Part shown: positions 53,990 to 63,218 of the stretch, in pieces
Layout: each line of letters begins with the position of its first letter
Numbering within the stretch: the stretch's first letter is position 1
Source of the DNA: G965277745 sp965277745
GTDB taxonomy: Bacteria > Pseudomonadota > Gammaproteobacteria > Cardiobacteriales > Cardiobacteriaceae
Direction of reading: 5' to 3'
NCBI GenBank assembly: GCA_965277745.1
Contig: OZ255837.1
Span: forward strand, 1,922,001-1,986,000
DNA: 64,000 nucleotides
The notes under the pieces: model-generated
The model's input: only the letters and a program-made list of their open reading frames with translations
Database searches by the model: none
What the model was told of the DNA's origin: nothing
Position numbers and translations under genes: made by a program

Positions 53990-56900
53990 GTGAAAAATTC
54001 GGTTTGGTGGAAATTGGCCCTGATACTTTTAGGTATTTCTGTAGCGCCGTTCGCCTGGGCAAAAGCTGGCGATGCCATTCCTTTCTCTCCGTTCGCATTT
54101 TTGCCTTTGCGTGAACAAAATTATCATGTATCGACTGTAGTCGGTGTGAAGCCGCACATCATGTTTCTGCTTGATGATTCAAATTCTATGAGACATAGTT
54201 TAACTGTACCCAAGGATAAAAGCGGTAATCATTCTAAGCGTGGTGTCGCCGCCTTGAGCAAGAAAGACTCCGTGATTAGCAAAATGGACTTAATCAAAAA
54301 AGTAGTATATAATGTCATTAATAATCCGAAATTCAAAGACGTATTCGAATGGGGAGTATATTCGCTGTGGGGAACTGATTCAATGGAAAACCTGTCTGAC
54401 TTTGATAACACTCAATCGTACTTTGATTGCGGCTTCGTTTTAAACAAACATATTTATCGCCGTTGTGCTGCGCCAGAATCACTCAGAATACATGGCTTTG
54501 CAACGGCGAAAGAAGTCATAAAAAGGGTGGAAAATCTAACTCCTTGGTCAACAACGCCGATGACTTTCAGTTTCCTTAAAGTTGCTGATATTGTCGCGAA
54601 AAATATAAATCATGTCTGTCAAAAAAGTTTTATTGTCGTAATGAGCGATGGAAATGCTAACGACTTTAAGGATCCTAGCCTGCAAAATAAAGCTTTACCT
54701 CTGGGCGGAAAAGCCAAATGGTATGACCCGACTCCAGGTGACTACGATCCTGGTGGAATTGGATCTAAAGATCCCCGCAAGCAGGCGCGCTATGGAATCG
54801 GTTTTTTCTCCCGTCAACTGTTCCATCGTGACATTAAAACGGCCGCCGAGGGTACTGACGCCGAGGGTATCGGCTGGGATGAAGGGGTGACGATCACTGA
54901 TGATAACGGCCAAACGCAGACTTTATACAAGAAGCAGAATATCGTCGTTTATACCGTCGGATTCGGGGATGAGGTGAGTGAATATGGAGAGATCTATTTA
55001 CAGGCTGCGGCGAGTAAAGAAAACGGTAATGGCGGGCAATATTATTTCAAGGCGAATACGTCCGAGGAACTGCAGGCAGCGTTCGAGAGCATCTTACAGC
55101 AGTCGAAAAACCTGTCCATAACAACGAGAGAATCGACTTCCACCGCGAAGCCGTCGGTCGCCGGCAGCCGGCGCAGAAAAACTCCCTCCTTAGCCGCTTT
55201 TCTCGATCTCGATACGAGAAACTGGTCGAGTGCGTTGAAATTCGCCGTGCTCGATGTGGATGGAAATATCACGACCGATGCGGCCGGTAAAGCGGTGACG
55301 AGGGACGTCTCTTACAGTGACATAAAAATTCTCGTCAATGACGGGAAATCCACCCGTTTCTTCGCCAACGGGCCGGGATATGGGTATTACGGTTTCAAGA
55401 CGAAAGAAGAATTTGATTTGGGCTTTACGCCTTGGTATCTGCGCGATCCGGACCAGAGCGACGAAGAAATCGAGAAAGCCGTCGCGGCCGCAGTTTCCCC
55501 CGCCAACCGCACGGTCAGTGAGTACCGTAAACGTGGTAAATTCGCAACCGACAGTGCGCGGATGATGGGTGATGTACTCGACGCGCCGGTGATTACCGTG
55601 GGCGAGGACCAACAGACAAAGCGCGACAAATACCTGCTGACCGCGGCGAACGATGGTATGGTCTATATCTTCAAGGCGCAGAAAGATAAGGCCTATCCCT
55701 ACAAATTGGCGCTCAATTACCTGCCGGCGGCCATGCAAAGAGAATCCACCGATGACAGCGATACGGTCGGCAAAGCGCTCAAGGCGTTCGCCGAAGCCGG
55801 TTATGGCAGGACCTATACCAAAAGCCTCACGAATCTGAGCGGCAAACAGCCGCATCTGTATCTGAACAATGGCGGAATTCAATACCGTACGACGAGCAAG
55901 CTTCACGGCACCGCGCAGATGACTTTCGTCGCCGGCGCGATGGGGCAGGGCGGAAGAGGTGCCTATCTTCTTGCGATCGGCGGAAAATCGCGGGTGAATG
56001 GCAACGCGGTGGGGCTGGACGCGGATTCCAAAAACTGGGATAAGACGGTCCCGTTGGGAGAAACGCCCAAAGGTAAGGACAACAAGCTGGGCTACACGAT
56101 CGGTACCCCACAGATCGGGCGGGTCGCGACAAAGTGGAGTGTCGATAAAAATCAACGCGAACAAAGCAAGCCGAATATAAAAACCGGGGTGCGGCAATAT
56201 CTCTTTCTCGCCAACGGCTATCGCCCGGCGGACACGAGCGTTCCCTATGATAAGCAACCCACCCTGTATGTCTACGAGGCGCTCGGCGAGGAAATGGGCA
56301 CCGATGGAGCGAATATAATCAACGAAAAGCCGGGCGAGTTGATCACCGCCATTTCGGTAACAGACGGCTATGGCGGGCTTTCCACCCCGGTGCTCGTCGA
56401 TGCCAATCGCGATGGCATTTTCGATCATGCCTACGCCGGCGATCAGGGCGGTAATCTCTACCGCTTTACTCTGATCGGGGAGCCCAAAGGATGGTCGGTG
56501 GTGAAAATTTATCAGGGAGAAGTGAAAGACGACGGCACAGGCAAAAAACTCCCTTACCAGCCGATCATGACGAAACCGGCCGTCTATCGCAGGAGTAAAA
56601 CGCGATATATCGTTATGACCGGCACCGGCTCGCGCATCTATCAGTCGGATCTCGACAGCAACGATCAGCAAGTAGTGCTCGGCATCTTCGATAATCTTGC
56701 GCAAACGCCGACAAATCCTGTCGAGCAGTCGGAGCTTGTCGAACAGACCATTTTGTCCACGCAAACAGCGACAGTGGACGAAAAAAAAGAAACGCTGAGC
56801 TACCTCAGCAAAAATGCCGTTCCTCAAACCGGGAAAGGTTGGTTCCTCACGCTTGGCGGCAAAGGAGAACGCATGATAAACGATCCGGCGACCCTGCTCT

Positions 56901-57424
56901 CGACCGGAATTTTCACCACCGTGACTTTCAGTCAAAGTGTCAACTCATCGGGTGTGCAAGCGACAGGCACGCTAAGCAACAACGCGCCTTCCTGCAAAGC
57001 GCAGATGAACAATACACGTACCCGGTCTGCAAGCCATCTATTCACGATCGATATAAAAACGGGCGGTAACCCGAGCAGTTCCAGCGCCCTTCCCGAGTAT
57101 GCGAATAAACATAAAAACAGTAACAATGAGAATGCCGCCGCCATACAAATGGGCGGAACGCTTTCGGGTGCCGTTATCTTTTCGGTTACCGAACAGCTCA
57201 AAGGCGCGCCAAAGGCGATAGATAGCAATGGCGCGGGGCAGAGTGGTGAAGACAAGCTTCTTGGCGGCGAGGACGATGGCGACAAAGGTCCCGTGGAATG
57301 CCTGGAAAGCGATGATTACAAGCTTATGGTCGCCAACCAGCATGGCCTTAATTTCAAGAAACTCAAGGTGCCAGTTTGCGCGGCGTCGTTGATTCGCGTC
57401 AATTGGCGCGAGGTGACACCATGA
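53990..57424 (+). CDS. pilY1: PilY1-like type IV pilus adhesin/assembly protein
   Basis: About 1144 residues. Signal peptide VVKNSVWWKLALILLGISVAPFAWA. A von Willebrand A-like N-terminal region has LLDDSNSM (DxSxS MIDAS, about 62-66) and later CQKSFIVVMSDG. The C-terminal half is a beta-propeller with GTPQIGRVA, STPVLVDANRDGIFDHAYAGDQGGNLYRF, whose DANRDGIFD fits the PilY1 calcium loop. The GTG at 53990 has AGGAGA 7 bp upstream; ATGs at 53963 and 53984 are alternatives. The first half is more AT-rich (variable adhesin part). First of the minor-pilin operon. Confidence 0.93.
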   Translation: MKNSVWWKLALILLGISVAPFAWAKAGDAIPFSPFAFLPLREQNYHVSTVVGVKPHIMFLLDDSNSMRHSLTVPKDKSGNHSKRGVAALSKKDSVISKMDLIKKVVYNVINNPKFKDVFEWGVYSLWGTDSMENLSDFDNTQSYFDCGFVLNKHIYRRCAAPESLRIHGFATAKEVIKRVENLTPWSTTPMTFSFLKVADIVAKNINHVCQKSFIVVMSDGNANDFKDPSLQNKALPLGGKAKWYDPTPGDYDPGGIGSKDPRKQARYGIGFFSRQLFHRDIKTAAEGTDAEGIGWDEGVTITDDNGQTQTLYKKQNIVVYTVGFGDEVSEYGEIYLQAAASKENGNGGQYYFKANTSEELQAAFESILQQSKNLSITTRESTSTAKPSVAGSRRRKTPSLAAFLDLDTRNWSSALKFAVLDVDGNITTDAAGKAVTRDVSYSDIKILVNDGKSTRFFANGPGYGYYGFKTKEEFDLGFTPWYLRDPDQSDEEIEKAVAAAVSPANRTVSEYRKRGKFATDSARMMGDVLDAPVITVGEDQQTKRDKYLLTAANDGMVYIFKAQKDKAYPYKLALNYLPAAMQRESTDDSDTVGKALKAFAEAGYGRTYTKSLTNLSGKQPHLYLNNGGIQYRTTSKLHGTAQMTFVAGAMGQGGRGAYLLAIGGKSRVNGNAVGLDADSKNWDKTVPLGETPKGKDNKLGYTIGTPQIGRVATKWSVDKNQREQSKPNIKTGVRQYLFLANGYRPADTSVPYDKQPTLYVYEALGEEMGTDGANIINEKPGELITAISVTDGYGGLSTPVLVDANRDGIFDHAYAGDQGGNLYRFTLIGEPKGWSVVKIYQGEVKDDGTGKKLPYQPIMTKPAVYRRSKTRYIVMTGTGSRIYQSDLDSNDQQVVLGIFDNLAQTPTNPVEQSELVEQTILSTQTATVDEKKETLSYLSKNAVPQTGKGWFLTLGGKGERMINDPATLLSTGIFTTVTFSQSVNSSGVQATGTLSNNAPSCKAQMNNTRTRSASHLFTIDIKTGGNPSSSSALPEYANKHKNSNNENAAAIQMGGTLSGAVIFSVTEQLKGAPKAIDSNGAGQSGEDKLLGGEDDGDKGPVECLESDDYKLMVANQHGLNFKKLKVPVCAASLIRVNWREVTP

Positions 57425-57570
57425 TCTTGCTAGGCGATGATCTTCTGCCAGCGGTGCGATGGCAACAAGAATCGCAGCATATCATCCGGCGACGGCGCGT
57501 GTTGTTTTCCCGTGGCGTGGCGATTGCGTTGACGATGACGCGGCGTGGCGGCGCGTCAAGGAGTGAGTGA
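57421..57570 (+). CDS. Small ORF between pilY1 and pilV (49 residues, unknown)
   Basis: The ATG overlaps the pilY1 stop (57421-57424) and its stop overlaps the pilV start (57568-57570), as for other genes of this operon. The product MILLGDDLLPAVRWQQESQH... has no signal peptide or prepilin motif and no known domain; it is basic. It may be a coupling ORF or a small accessory protein (compare pilY2 in Pseudomonas). Existence is plausible, not proven. Confidence 0.4.
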   Translation: MILLGDDLLPAVRWQQESQHIIRRRRVLFSRGVAIALTMTRRGGASRSE

Positions 57571-58136
57571 TGGGTCGCCTTCGTTTCCGCCGTGGAGAAA
57601 GAGCGCGTCAGCGCGGGATGACCCTGATTGAAGTGGTCGTCGCGATGCTTGTGATCGGGCTTGGCCTCGTGATGTCGATTTCCATGCTCCAGTCGAGCCT
57701 GCGCTATCAGGCGATGGCCAACCGGCAGGACGACGCGATGCGCCTGATGCAGGAAATGGTCGATAGAATGCGCGCGAACAGCATCGCCGCGGGTAATTAC
57801 CTGTTCAGCCAGCATAATTTTACTTTCACCGCCTGGAGCCATCCGCAGATTGCGGCAACATGTTCGGGAAACGGCTGTTCGCAGGCGCGAAATCTCGCCT
57901 TCTCCCGCGCGCAGCGCGATGTCAACGAGTGGCTCGCCAAAGTGAGCGCGGTCCTGCCCGACGGTCGGGCGGCGATCGATCAGCCGGATCGACAAAATCT
58001 GCCGAATCAATACCGCATCCAACTGCAATGGCTTGTCCGTGAAGACCGCTCACGGGAAGCGGAAAGCAACGCCCAATTCAACGCCGCGCAAAATAATCCG
58101 CCGCCTGAGCGGATGGAAATCGTATTTATATTGTAA
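57570..58136 (+). CDS. pilV: Type IV minor pilin PilV
   Basis: A 188-residue prepilin. The leader ends ARQRG and is followed by MTLIEVVVAMLVIGLGLVMSISMLQ, a PilD processing site (G then M, Glu at +5) and hydrophobic N-helix. The globular part is about 145 residues with one Cys pair (CSGNGC). The ATG at 57570 has AGGAG 6 bp upstream; GTG at 57567 would give one residue more. Ends with TAA overlapping pilW ATG. Confidence 0.88.
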   Translation: MGRLRFRRGERARQRGMTLIEVVVAMLVIGLGLVMSISMLQSSLRYQAMANRQDDAMRLMQEMVDRMRANSIAAGNYLFSQHNFTFTAWSHPQIAATCSGNGCSQARNLAFSRAQRDVNEWLAKVSAVLPDGRAAIDQPDRQNLPNQYRIQLQWLVREDRSREAESNAQFNAAQNNPPPERMEIVFIL

Positions 58137-59359
58137 TGGATGGAAAAATGACCCTTTCCGGAAATCTTATGCGGCAAAAAGACAGGCAATCGGGCTTTTC
58201 CCTGCTGGAACTGATGATCGCCCTTTCAATTGGCTTGATTCTTTTACTGGCGCTCACCTCGCTTTATCTGAACGCCAATCGCGCGAGTGGCGAAGCGACC
58301 TTTTTTTCCCAGATGGATCAATCCGCGCGGGAAGTCTTCTATCGCCTCGGTAGCGACGCGAACCAGGCAGGCTATGTCGATGTCATGGACGAACCCGCCG
58401 TTGACTTCGCCGATGTGAACGGAAATGTTTGTCTTACCGCCGGCACGAAGTACGCCTCCTTGTTGTCCAATTTCAGGAACGCGGCGGTCAACAATGTCTA
58501 TCGCCGCCTGCTCACGGCCAATTCCTTTGCTGCCAGGCAACAGGCGGCTCTAGGTTCGGGTACTGTGATCAATTTGCGATCCAATGACTATATGACTCCG
58601 ATCGGGCTCGTCAGTTGCGCGGCGATGCGTCCGCTAAGTGGCTGCGATGGCGCGTTTGCCGGGGCGCCGAGTGCCGCCGCCTTGCCGAATTGCCAGTCTG
58701 TTGGTGCGGGTAATGGCAATACCTCGCAGCAGATCGAGTTCGCCTTTCAGGGGAGGATTGCCGATGGCGATGGCGCGGATACCGAGCGCAACACCCTGGG
58801 CACGGCGGCTGTTGACTGTTCGGGAGCGGGTATAGTAAATGTCAACGCGGCGGGCGCTACCCAAAACGGCTTTATCGTCAATCGCTATTTCCTCGCGGCG
58901 GACGGCGCCAATAACGGCGAGATCAGCTTTTCCTGCCGCGGCAACGCCGGCAAAGTGCGTGTCGCCCTTGTCCCCGGGGTGCGGGAACTGGTGTTTCGCT
59001 ATCTGACCACGCCTGTCGAAGGCAACGCCAAAACGGAGATCGACGACAGCGTCAGCGGCAAAAGCGTTCGCGCCTATCGGACGGCGACCGCGCTCAATAA
59101 CGCGAAGGCTCAAAAAGATTTCGGCTGGGCAGGCGTCGTCGGGGTCGAGGTTTGCGTGGTGATCGCGGCGCCGGTACCGAACAATGCCGGGGTGCGCCGT
59201 TTGGCGGAAGCGCAGGGCAATAAACGTCCCACCTGCGCGCGCCAGCAAAACGGTCAATTCACGCAGAATGTCAGTAAAAATAAAACAGACAACGATCGCT
59301 TTTTTCGCCGCTACACGAAAGTCATCGCCCTGCCCAATGCCTTGTATGCGCGGCCCTGA
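58136..59359 (+). CDS. pilW: Type IV pilus minor pilin PilW
   Basis: A 407-residue minor pilin. Leader MDGKMTLSGNLMRQKDRQSG then FSLLELMIALSIGLILLLALTSLYL; prepilin site G then F with Glu at +5. Large C-terminal region has several Cys, as in PilW of Pseudomonas-type operons. Initiation complex component. Start overlaps pilV stop. Confidence 0.88.
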   Translation: MDGKMTLSGNLMRQKDRQSGFSLLELMIALSIGLILLLALTSLYLNANRASGEATFFSQMDQSAREVFYRLGSDANQAGYVDVMDEPAVDFADVNGNVCLTAGTKYASLLSNFRNAAVNNVYRRLLTANSFAARQQAALGSGTVINLRSNDYMTPIGLVSCAAMRPLSGCDGAFAGAPSAAALPNCQSVGAGNGNTSQQIEFAFQGRIADGDGADTERNTLGTAAVDCSGAGIVNVNAAGATQNGFIVNRYFLAADGANNGEISFSCRGNAGKVRVALVPGVRELVFRYLTTPVEGNAKTEIDDSVSGKSVRAYRTATALNNAKAQKDFGWAGVVGVEVCVVIAAPVPNNAGVRRLAEAQGNKRPTCARQQNGQFTQNVSKNKTDNDRFFRRYTKVIALPNALYARP

Positions 59360-59376
59360 GGAAATCGGAGAAAAAA

Positions 59377-60069
59377 ATGAAGGCAAATATCGAAAATCGT
59401 CAGGCGGGAGTCGTCCTCCTCAGCACGCTCGTCTTTCTGATCTTGATTCTTTCCCTGTTGCGCATTTCCCTTAACGCCAGTCAGCTCGATCAGCGCAAGG
59501 CGGGGATTGATTTCGACATGCAAAATGCCCGCGAGTCCGCGCAATTGGCCTTACGTGAAGCGGAAAGCTATATTCTGGGCGGTGGCGTCGACGCTCAGGG
59601 AAATCCAAATATTTCCGCGGCGAATATAGCCGCTTGTCAGCCCGATCCGGATGCCAAGGAATGCCGTTCCGCGATCCTCGGTCAAGCGTATACTTTCTGG
59701 AAGAGCGACAGAGCGAAACAACAAACAGGCGTTTTTCTTGCCAATCGAAATATTTGTCGAAATAATCGACAAATCCTGCCTTCCTGGCAGTGCGTCGACT
59801 GGAATGCGGGATTACAGGTCGCGAACGCTTATCATCTTCCCTATCACCAGCAAAGTCCGGCCTGGCGGTCGATCGTCGTGCAAAATTCCGGGGCGGCGGC
59901 AACGACCGACGTCGCGCCGCGATACATCGTCGAAGTACTCAATCCAGGCAGTAATGATATCCTCTTGCGGGTCACGGCCCTCGGCTTCGGTCAGGATGAC
60001 GGCGGCGCCTCGCGGATGAGCAATATTCTCTTACAGGCGACTTACCTGTTCGCCAGTGGCACGCAATGA
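59377..60069 (+). CDS. pilX: Type IV pilus assembly protein PilX
   Basis: A 230-residue minor pilin-like protein. NRQAGVVLLSTLVFLILILSLLRI is the PilX N-helix, which commonly lacks Glu5. Processing after Gly11 is plausible. Downstream NARESAQLALREAESYILGG is the second family signature. It overlaps fimT (60066-60069). Confidence 0.85.
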   Translation: MKANIENRQAGVVLLSTLVFLILILSLLRISLNASQLDQRKAGIDFDMQNARESAQLALREAESYILGGGVDAQGNPNISAANIAACQPDPDAKECRSAILGQAYTFWKSDRAKQQTGVFLANRNICRNNRQILPSWQCVDWNAGLQVANAYHLPYHQQSPAWRSIVVQNSGAAATTDVAPRYIVEVLNPGSNDILLRVTALGFGQDDGGASRMSNILLQATYLFASGTQ

Positions 60070-60563
60070 AGAGGGCGAAGATGAGCGAAAACAGCAAGCA
60101 GCGCGGCTTCACGCTGCTGGAACTCATGGTGACCATCGCCATTTTAGGGATTCTCGCGACGATGGCCGTGCCCTCTTATCGCGAGATGCTGGAAAAGAAC
60201 CGTCTGCGCGCGGAAATGGAGCAGTGGCGCAACGCTTTTTACCTCGCTCAACGTGAGGCGATGCGGATGAAAGAGACGGTGCGTTTTTGCGCCTCCGGCG
60301 ATGGGGTGAGCTGTGATCAGGGCGGGGCGAACGATTTTTCCGTCGGCTGGATCGTGATCCGCGCCGATAACTCGATTCTCCTCGACCATGCGCCGCGATC
60401 CACCAGCGATGTGATCACCTTGAGTCACAATATAGGGAGATTGCGTTTTGCTCCCAACGGCAGGATAAGAGGTTTTGTCGGTGCGACACTGACCGTGACG
60501 AATGCGCAAAACAATCCAACCCTTTCGTTGCGTATCAATACAGAAGGGAGAATTTCAGGATGA
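60066..60563 (+). CDS. fimT: FimT/GspH-type minor pilin
   Basis: A 165-residue prepilin. Processing site in KQRGFTLLELMVTIAILGILATMAVPSY. LRAEMEQWRNAFYLAQREAMRMKETVRFCAS is the GspH/FimT helix-strand transition, and GRLRFAPNGR is the C-terminal family motif. FimT in some bacteria binds DNA in transformation. It overlaps both neighbours. Confidence 0.88.
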   Translation: MKRAKMSENSKQRGFTLLELMVTIAILGILATMAVPSYREMLEKNRLRAEMEQWRNAFYLAQREAMRMKETVRFCASGDGVSCDQGGANDFSVGWIVIRADNSILLDHAPRSTSDVITLSHNIGRLRFAPNGRIRGFVGATLTVTNAQNNPTLSLRINTEGRISG

Positions 60564-61024
60564 GCGGTTGCAATAAAAGACAGTCGGGGTTTACCCTGAT
60601 CGAGATCATGATCGTGGTGGTGATTATCGGCATTCTCGCCGCTTTCGCCTATCCCAGTTATCAGGAATATATTTTGCGCAGCCATCGCGTCGATGCGCGC
60701 AATATGCTCCAGGAAATCGCCCAGCGGATGGAACAGAATTACGCTGCCAACCATTCCTATGCAAACGATGGCACTGGGAACACCATAAACAATAACAGCT
60801 TGCAGACCTGGGGACTGTCGCAATCGCCCGCCTCCGGCACGGTGCGCTACAATTTGTCTTTTTCTGTCGCGCCCACCGCGGTGGCCTACACCTTGCAAGC
60901 GGTGCCGACCGGGCCACAGGCCAATGACCGCTGCGGCACCTTCACCCTGACCAGCACGAACGTGAAAAGGGCGAACGGGCAGAATGCGCGGGCGCAAATT
61001 TCCCGAGAATGCTGGGGCAGATAG
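60560..61024 (+). CDS. pilE: PilE-type minor pilin
   Basis: A 154-residue prepilin. Leader MSGCNKRQSG then FTLIEIMIVVVIIGILAAFAYPSYQEYILRSHR. The VDARNMLQEIAQRMEQNY helix and the disulfide region CGTFTLTSTN ... ECW fit PilE. Last gene of the operon pilY1-pilE; its start overlaps fimT. A 173-bp spacer follows. Confidence 0.9.
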   Translation: MSGCNKRQSGFTLIEIMIVVVIIGILAAFAYPSYQEYILRSHRVDARNMLQEIAQRMEQNYAANHSYANDGTGNTINNNSLQTWGLSQSPASGTVRYNLSFSVAPTAVAYTLQAVPTGPQANDRCGTFTLTSTNVKRANGQNARAQISRECWGR

Positions 61025-61197
61025 CGCCGCAGTCGATGGTGCGCTTCCCGCGGGAGTTCGAGCATTGAGAGCGGCGCGCGTCATCTCAGACGAAATTTCC
61101 GCACTCGTTGCCGATTTGTCTCCTCCTCCGGGGGACATGGCACTGCGTTGCGGCAAGAATTTGTGGTAGGGTAAGCTTTTGCGTTGGGAGGATGAAA

Positions 61198-62178
61198 ATG
61201 GGGCGGCGATTTCTGCAAGTGATGGCGATGCTTTGTCTGAGCGGATTGTCTTTGCCGTCGTTCGCGCGGGAAAAAAATCCGCCATTGGTCGCCTATTCGC
61301 AAATCATCGCCCATCCGGCGCTTTCCGCCATTTACCAGGGGATGATCGAGGAACTGGAAAACGCGGGCTATAAAATAGGTAAAGACTTCCGTATCGACTA
61401 CCAGATCGCACAGGGCGATATGGCGATCAACACCCAGATCGCGCAGAAATTCGCCGGGGACAAGCCGGCGCTTATCGTCGCGAGTACCACTCCTTCGGCT
61501 CAGGCGGTATTGGCCGCGGTGCGCGGCGTCATTCCGGTGGTCTTTACCGGCGTTACCGACCCGATCGGTGCGAGGCTCGTCGACAATCTGGAAAAACCGG
61601 GCGGGAATGTCACCGGCGTCAGGGAATCGATCGCCTACGCGGCGATGCTCGACACCATTGTCGAGTTGCTGCCCGAGACGAAGCGTATCGGCACGATTTT
61701 CAATCCCGGTGAGGACAATTCTCACGCGAGCAACGCGATTCTCGAAAAAATGTGCGCCGCGCGCGGACTCACTTTTCTCGCTGCGCCGGTCGCGAATACG
61801 GCGGAAGTCTTGGATGCGGGCCGTTCTTTGGTAGGGCGCGTGGATGTCATCCTGACAACGCTCGATAACACGGTGGCGAGCGCGATAGCCTCTGTCGTTC
61901 AGGTGGCCGATCGCAACGTGATTCCCTTGTTTACTTTCGATACGTTTTCCGTGGCCAAGGGTGCGGCGGTCGGGGTCGGCTATGACGAATACGATGTCGG
62001 GCGCCTGACGGCGCGGAAAGTGGCGGCGATCCTGCGCGGCGCCAAAGCAGGCGATCTGGCGGTCTCGGCTGTCGAGAAGACGCGGATTGTCCTCAATCCG
62101 GCCGCTGCCGCCCGACAGGGGGTGCCGCTTGAGGTAAAAATTCGCGCCAGGGCCTCGCAAATTCTTGCCGAAAAATAA
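61198..62178 (+). CDS. ABC transporter substrate-binding protein (DUF534/ABC_sub_bind family)
   Basis: A 326-residue periplasmic binding protein with signal peptide ending PSFA. Core motifs ending AHPALSAIYQGMIEELENAGY, DKPALIVASTTPSAQAVLAAVRG, IPVVFTGVTDPIGARLVDNLEKPGGNVTGV and NPGEDNSHASN are characteristic of the ABC_sub_bind family. Start at 61198: GGAGG lies 6 bp upstream, while ATG at 61192 is too close. The ligand is unknown; in some Gram-positives related systems import aromatic amino acids. Confidence 0.9.
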   Translation: MGRRFLQVMAMLCLSGLSLPSFAREKNPPLVAYSQIIAHPALSAIYQGMIEELENAGYKIGKDFRIDYQIAQGDMAINTQIAQKFAGDKPALIVASTTPSAQAVLAAVRGVIPVVFTGVTDPIGARLVDNLEKPGGNVTGVRESIAYAAMLDTIVELLPETKRIGTIFNPGEDNSHASNAILEKMCAARGLTFLAAPVANTAEVLDAGRSLVGRVDVILTTLDNTVASAIASVVQVADRNVIPLFTFDTFSVAKGAAVGVGYDEYDVGRLTARKVAAILRGAKAGDLAVSAVEKTRIVLNPAAAARQGVPLEVKIRARASQILAEK

Positions 62179-62197
62179 TCCTTTTCCAGGAGAGCCA

Positions 62198-63184
62198 ATG
62201 AAACCTTCGCTGAAAGTGTCCATCGCCGCCTTACTGGCCGCATTATTTTTCCCTGTTTATGCCGCCGAAGCGCCGCTTGTCGCGATCACTCAGATCGTCG
62301 CACATCCAGCGCTCGACGCCGCTTATCGTGGTATTGTCGATGAGCTAGCCGAACAGGGATTTGACGATGGCGGGGAAATCACCATCAAGCACGAAATCGC
62401 CCAGGGAGACGCCTCAATCGCCGCGCAGATCGCGAAAAAATTCGCCGGCGATCAGCCGGCCGTAATGGTCGGCATTTCCACGCCGTCGGCACAGACGCTC
62501 GCCGCCGCGGCACACGGACGCTTTCCGCTTGTTTTCACAGCGGTTACCGATCCTGTCTCGGCGAGACTGGTCGACAATCCCGAACGTCCGGGGAAAAATG
62601 TCACCGGCGTCAGCGATGCGGTACCGCTCGCGAAAAACGTCGAAATGATGCGCGTCATTCTCCCCGAGGCAAAAAAAATCGGCACGGTATACAATCCCGG
62701 CGAAGCCAATTCCCTCGCGGCGAACGAGGCGCTCGAAAAAGCCCTGAAAGCGAGAGGTATGACCCTATTCAAGGTACCGGCGACCAAATCCGGGGAAGTC
62801 CTCGATGCGGCGCGTTCCCTGGTCGGCAGGGTAGACGCTTTCTATATCACCACCGACAATACCGCAGCCAGCGCCTTTTCCTCGATTATCCAGACCGCCG
62901 AAGCGAGTAAAATACCACTTTTCACCGCCGATACTTCTTCCGTGGCACAGGGGGCGATCGCGGCGCTCGGGTTCAGTTACGATGACATCGGTCGCGCGAC
63001 GGGCGCGCAGATCGCCGCGATTCTCGGCGGCACCAATGCCGGCGACATTCCGGTCAAATGGCTGGACAACCCTCAGCTTTATCTCAATCCCGAAGCGGCA
63101 AAACGCATGGGCGTTGTCCTTCCCCAGGCGGTGCTTGATCGTGCCGCCCACATCGTCACGGCAAACGAGCGCAACACGCCGTAA
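62198..63184 (+). CDS. ABC transporter substrate-binding protein, paralogue of the preceding gene
   Basis: A 328-residue binding protein with signal peptide MKPSLKVSIAALLAALFFPVYA. It shares block by block with its neighbour (AHPALDAAYRGIVDELAEQGF, AVMVGISTPSAQTLAAAA, FTAVTDPVSARLVDNPERPGKNVTGVSD, NPGEANSLAANEAL), so the two come from a tandem duplication. An aggagag box precedes ATG. It is 34 bp before a permease, so it is probably the main partner. Confidence 0.9.
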   Translation: MKPSLKVSIAALLAALFFPVYAAEAPLVAITQIVAHPALDAAYRGIVDELAEQGFDDGGEITIKHEIAQGDASIAAQIAKKFAGDQPAVMVGISTPSAQTLAAAAHGRFPLVFTAVTDPVSARLVDNPERPGKNVTGVSDAVPLAKNVEMMRVILPEAKKIGTVYNPGEANSLAANEALEKALKARGMTLFKVPATKSGEVLDAARSLVGRVDAFYITTDNTAASAFSSIIQTAEASKIPLFTADTSSVAQGAIAALGFSYDDIGRATGAQIAAILGGTNAGDIPVKWLDNPQLYLNPEAAKRMGVVLPQAVLDRAAHIVTANERNTP

Positions 63185-63218
63185 GCTGGCAAATCACCTG
63201 ATCAATGACGATTGAACC

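Noticed and set aside
55190..56935. 581-codon frame opposite pilY1
   Set aside because: Antisense shadow of pilY1 with no recognisable domain.
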